A DNA stretch of 64,000 bases, taken from NCBI GenBank assembly GCA_016748015.1, contig JAAOMT010000494.1, positions 273,156 to 337,155 on the forward strand, given 5' to 3'. The stretch's first letter is position 1, and each line of letters starts with the position of its first letter. This DNA is from Geosiphon pyriformis. Taxonomy: Eukaryota > Glomeromycota > Glomeromycetes > Archaeosporales > Geosiphonaceae. A program made the translations under genes and the position numbers. Shown here piece by piece: positions 60,214-64,000 of this stretch. Below the pieces are notes generated by a model that was given only the letters and a program-made list of their open reading frames with translations, did not search any database and was not told the origin of the DNA.

Positions 60214-60870
60214 ATGCCAAAAGGAGGGAAACCAGAAGAAGTTTTATGCAAACTTCACTATCGTGGTATGTGTTTGTGAGTCTTTATTATGTTAATTATA
60301 CCAAATACTTTAATAACGCTAAACTCTCTTGTTAGAATATTGGGAGAAACACTATTTTAATTGGGTCAGTATTTTTCACAAGAGTGAAAAAGAGTGTCTG
60401 GTTTAACATTCCTTTCTATGATTCATGTTGTTTTTTACTGATTTAGCATTTATTGCATATTTTTTTTATCTATTAATAGGCATGTAATTCAAGGATCCGC
60501 AATTAACTTGTTCCTCATGAGTACTTAATATCTGCTTCGGATATTGCATTATACCGAAAGACGCTTGAAGAAATGCGACATCACCACACGGAAGAGCGAT
60601 CGCAACGGGGTCGGCATTTGTCTTCTATGCTCATGTCGCGAGCTGAAGAACCGTGAAACATAATCATGACCTTTAGGACGCTATGTAAGAGAAACTTGAC
60701 AAGATTCCTGCTACTTCTGTGACTATTGCTGATGTTATTCAGCCTCTGCTCCCCTCAAATAACTAATAATCAAAAAATCCTAACAGCTCACTCCAATTTA
60801 TTCACTTATGAAGCGGTCCCTCAATGTGGCAATAATCGTTTAGAATCTTCGTATTACCCTTTTAGAAATC
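60214..60870 (+). pseudogene. Decayed three-exon gene of unknown family
   Basis: A gene-like layout: exon 1 60214-60265 (MPKGGKPEEVLCKLHYR), exon 2 60336-60364 (EYWEKHYFNW) and an exon from 60480 (ACNSRIRN), with GT-AG introns and matching phases. The last exon meets an in-frame TAA at 60504, then continues with protein-like sequence (YLISASDIALYRKTLEEMRH) to a TGA. It resumes after a frameshift as HDL, stop, DAM, stop, EKLDKIPATSVTIADVIQP. Several stops are one C-to-T change from CAG or CAA. No family recognised. A functional gene with a wrong model is possible but needs three separate corrections. Confidence 0.5.
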
Positions 60871-61541
60871 TACGATAGTTGGGATTAATTCTACTTCTAA
60901 TTAAAGAAGCCGAATATTACTTGGGACTGAATTGTAACTATCAGACAAGGAAGGATATTTTTAAATTGTTCACTATCTCTTGGCCGGTACTGTGATAGCA
61001 TTTGGCATCTAAATTGCCTGCTTGAATAAATTACCTCATGATTTTTTTTAGAATGAACTTCAGCCTCAAGGAGCCCAAGTAAATCGTTTCAAATATTTGA
61101 ATCAAACCCTTCATTATAACATCTTTGAAATTTCTCATCGCAAAAGATTTGATCATCGAGAATGAGAATTGTAGAAGGCAATCACCTGGTTTTTGTGGAT
61201 TTTTGGACAGGTCAATCCCAAATATGAAGATCCTAACAAAAACAATAGTCGATACTTGCTCGCGGCTGAAAAATCTAATAGTTTTTTTGAAAATTGATTT
61301 GCTCAATGAAGAAACTAGTAAATTAGTGATACCCAAAACTTCAAAGGAAGGATTCCTCTTTATTATGGTTGCAAATATTTTTAGTCTTTACCAATTTCAG
61401 CCCATAGTCGAGAAATCATTCTTCATCCAATCAAATTGTATCCTCATTCTGCCTCTATCCAGTGGAATACTTTGTGATTCGCTCGTTGGAAGTCTAGAAA
61501 TTTGTACATACTTTCAACACTTTTTTCGCTTTGAAGACGCT
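60871..61541. other. Upstream region of the RalGAP-type gene
   Basis: Mixed-composition DNA. One frame is open in phase with the downstream gene from ATG 61125. Its translation (hydrophobic, Cys-rich, unlike the disordered Ser/Thr-rich start of the gene) looks accidental, so it is treated as promoter and 5-prime UTR. A 5-prime extension of the gene cannot be fully ruled out. Confidence 0.4.
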
Positions 61542-64000
61542 ATGGAATCTACTGAAACAGTAAAAGAATCTACCGTTGCTGCAATAAGACGTAAAGTTTC
61601 CATAAGTAGTTCCATGAAAGGAACACTGACTTCGGATGATGGTCTTGGAATAAAATCAACAAGGTCTAATACAACGACTGCTTCTAACCCTACAATCACT
61701 ACAACTACAACCACAACCAATAATTCTTCCGGAAGAACAAAGTTAGACCGTATATTTTCAAGGCGACCTTCAGTATCAGGCTCTAGCAGTACCACGAAAA
61801 ACTTTCTATCTGATATGAAGTTGACCCGTGCTGATAGTACACCAACTAAGAGATCTACTCCTCAAATTCCCAGCGAAATGACTTCGTATTCCCACCAACA
61901 ACCTCGTACAGCAGGAGCAAAACTGCGAAAACCAACTCGGCCGCCTAGTGGTCAATATTCTTCTCCGACTTTAGGTACCACCGAAGAAGAACCATCCACC
62001 GAAAGCAATGATCAGACAGTTGGGGACCACAATAATAATCATAGCATAGCTAGGAAACTCACACTTCCTGTTGGCACCTCAACAAATAATTCTAACCGCA
62101 AAACAAATAATTTATTTTCTTTGGACATTGGGAATAAAAATGATAAGGAATTAGCCAATAAAGTGAATGCCCTAAAAGATGATAGAATGGAAAAGCTTTC
62201 GAAGAAAGCAAAAATATTTTTTGATCCGAGATCAAAGCCAAAAGCTAGGGCTGCTTCGTTGTGGGGCTTTATTGGTAAATATCTTACTGAATTTCATAAG
62301 GAATGAAAAGGAGTAGGGAGAAATTAATTAGATGGCCTATCACAAAAAATTATGATTTTTTATCAACTAGATGCAGCCAACGAGTTGGATCAGGCGCAAT
62401 TCTTTCAGGACAATGCTGACGAAGTTTTTGACGTGACTTACAAAGCATATATCAGCCAGGTCGATAAAATAAAAGGTTCTAATAGAATGATTAAATCTTT
62501 CTTATTTTCTCTCAATTTATTAAATTAACTCTATTGATAATTTGATTTGGGATCAAACCATAAAAATCCAGACAAATCAGATAGGGTCCCATCATTTTCG
62601 GGGAAAGAATTTATAAATTTATATAAAATTCTTGTCTTACTACGAAAGATTTTCTTATTTTTGCCTGATTTGATAAAACAGGGCTGGCAAAAAACTCAAA
62701 TAGGTAAACCTCTTTCAAAAATAGCTTTCATCATCTCAATTTTATAACAAATCTTCACTATTCCATTTTTTTCTCTGTGCACGTATGAAATTGTACTTAT
62801 AATACGTAATCTCAATTTGTCAAATATACAAGCTGATATTCTGACGCATCTCCTTGACCATAGCAATCATCCACGTGTGCGAAGTCAAGGATTTAATTTA
62901 TTATTATTATGGCTGAATGATCAGATAATTGAGTTAACAGAATGTATAAACCTTTATAAAAATTCCATATCATTGGATTTGTTTCTGTATGATCAGATCA
63001 ATAATGTAGAGCAGGCAGTAAAAAATCATGAAAATTACGGATTATCTGAACTTGGTCAGGATTTAATCAGATGTAAGTTGTATATTATTGAAACTCTTTA
63101 TTGTATTCTCAAAAATTTTCATCCATATTTTTGATTTTAGCCGATGACCGGGGTCCATTATATCAAAACCCTTATCCACCTACATATAATGATGCTGTAA
63201 CTTTGTTGAAGATAGCTTTATCCGGTATTGCCAGATTAGCTCATGTGGCAGCAGGATCAATACTTCCTCCCGAGAATTATGATTTTGCCATGATGGACAA
63301 TAATATTCAACCCGATAATGGGATCGCGATAGGAATCGGGATTGATGCTGCGTTAGAAGCAGCAAAGTTTCAATATGATTTGCTAAAAAAGTATTATCTT
63401 GTAAAATTATTTCCTGCGTGTTCTAAGGAAAAAGGTAATTTTAATCTTTGAATTTGTGATGTAATTATTATAGTCATAATTAAATACTTTCATTTTCTTT
63501 GGATCTATTAAATATTAGTGACAGGTTTTGATTGTTGCCCGCCAACCGTTTTACGAGCGCTGATACAATTCTTCATTGATTACTGCCTGGACAATAATTT
63601 TGGATCTTCAGAACATGTTACTTCTTTTCCATCACCTGCAACCCCTATCTTAAAATCGATAGTTTTAGCACCAGAAAATCGTGAGTTTGCACATGAAATT
63701 ATACGACAAGCGTTATTATTGCCGGCGGGCATTTCATCCACAAAAGATATTGTTCGAGGAGCTGTACATATTGTTGGAGTATGGATTTTGAGCGGGGTTC
63801 GTATAAAAATTCACCGAAATCTTGGCAGTTAGATTTGAAATAATTTTTAAAATAATACTATAACAAATAGGAAGAAGAAAGACCTGCTTTCTTACGTAAG
63901 ACAATATCACTTTCACCACTACCTGTAACGAATAATTCTTCACTAGTCGGCAACTGTCAAACCATCGAAACCTCTAGTAGCACCCTTTCGTGTGCTGCGA
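61542..64000 (+). CDS. RalGAP alpha/beta N-terminal (tuberin-type GAP) protein, 3-prime truncated
   Basis: Exons 61542-62274, 62371-62475, 62572-62703, 62833-63072, 63141-63434, 63519-63796 and 63871 to beyond the window; phases agree throughout, about 637 residues seen. Residues 1-about 210 are disordered and basic/Ser/Thr-rich with a poly-Thr run. From about 225 (KKAKIFFDPRSKPKARAASL) a helical-repeat region begins, with DAANELDQAQFFQDNADEVF, LDHSNHPRVRSQGFNLLLLW and PENREFAHEIIRQALLLPAG. This resembles the N-terminal domain of Ral GTPase-activating protein alpha/beta subunits, the scaffold preceding a C-terminal Rap/RalGAP domain that switches off Ral/Rheb-like GTPases. The catalytic GAP domain would lie beyond the edge. 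Intron 6 has a weak GTTCGT donor. Start chosen at MESTETVKES, the first Met of the low-complexity leader. Confidence 0.7.

Noticed and set aside
61125-61541. Upstream in-frame extension of the RalGAP-type gene
   Set aside because: The frame is open but its translation is hydrophobic and Cys-rich, unlike the disordered leader; it may be chance. Kept only as an alternative start.
1-64000. CRISPR arrays, bacterial operons, tRNA or rRNA genes
   Set aside because: No direct-repeat/spacer arrays, no Shine-Dalgarno-linked gene runs and no tRNA T-loop/anticodon pattern or rRNA signature were found; the DNA is eukaryotic with spliced genes.

Overview
The window looks like nuclear DNA of an arbuscular mycorrhizal fungus (Glomeromycotina) or a close early-diverging fungal relative. 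This is inferred from four things: extremely AT-rich spacers; many short GT-AG introns (about 40-130 nt); a Sel1-repeat/zinc-ribbon/protein-kinase fusion of the kind greatly expanded in Rhizophagus-like genomes; and decaying non-LTR retrotransposons. No sequence search could be run, so the taxon is an inference.

Layout. Bases 1-25,500 are mostly three copies (A, B, C) of one LINE family, all on the + strand. Its parts are ORF1 with a CCHC knuckle, an AP-like endonuclease, a reverse transcriptase and an RNase H. They are separated by about 3 kb of gene-less AT-rich DNA. All three are dead. A and B are broken mainly by isolated nonsense changes (TGG to TGA/TAG, CAG/CAA to TAG/TAA, CGA to TGA). 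Copy C is far more eroded and carries two related 0.9-1 kb LTR-like insertions, one holding a 41-bp hairpin tandem array.

Bases 25,500-54,280 are an AT-rich desert dotted with genes: a tandem DUF8032 protein (27,550-30,162), a Sel1/zinc/kinase fusion (39,496-42,408), a secreted Ser/Thr-rich GPI-anchored wall protein (47,186-48,227, minus) and a DM9/DUF3421 protein (51,639-52,350, minus). The desert also holds a degenerate U2 snRNA-like sequence, a Tc1/mariner transposase relic, a small palindromic MITE-like element and tandem repeats.

Bases 54,281-64,000 are less AT-rich and gene-dense. A LINE-type 3-prime tail lies about 210 bp before an 11-exon homologue of the meiotic crossover RING E3 ligase HEI10/CCNB1IP1 (+). 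This gene converges tail to tail on a 9-exon gene resembling the kinetochore subunit SKA3 (minus). A decayed gene follows, then the 5-prime part of a RalGAP alpha/beta N-terminal (tuberin-type) gene that runs off the window.

The neighbouring genes do not form an evident pathway. The one suggestive pairing is the meiotic E3 ligase beside a spindle-kinetochore protein. Intron phases were checked by hand and every spliced model listed reads through in frame, but none has transcript support here.
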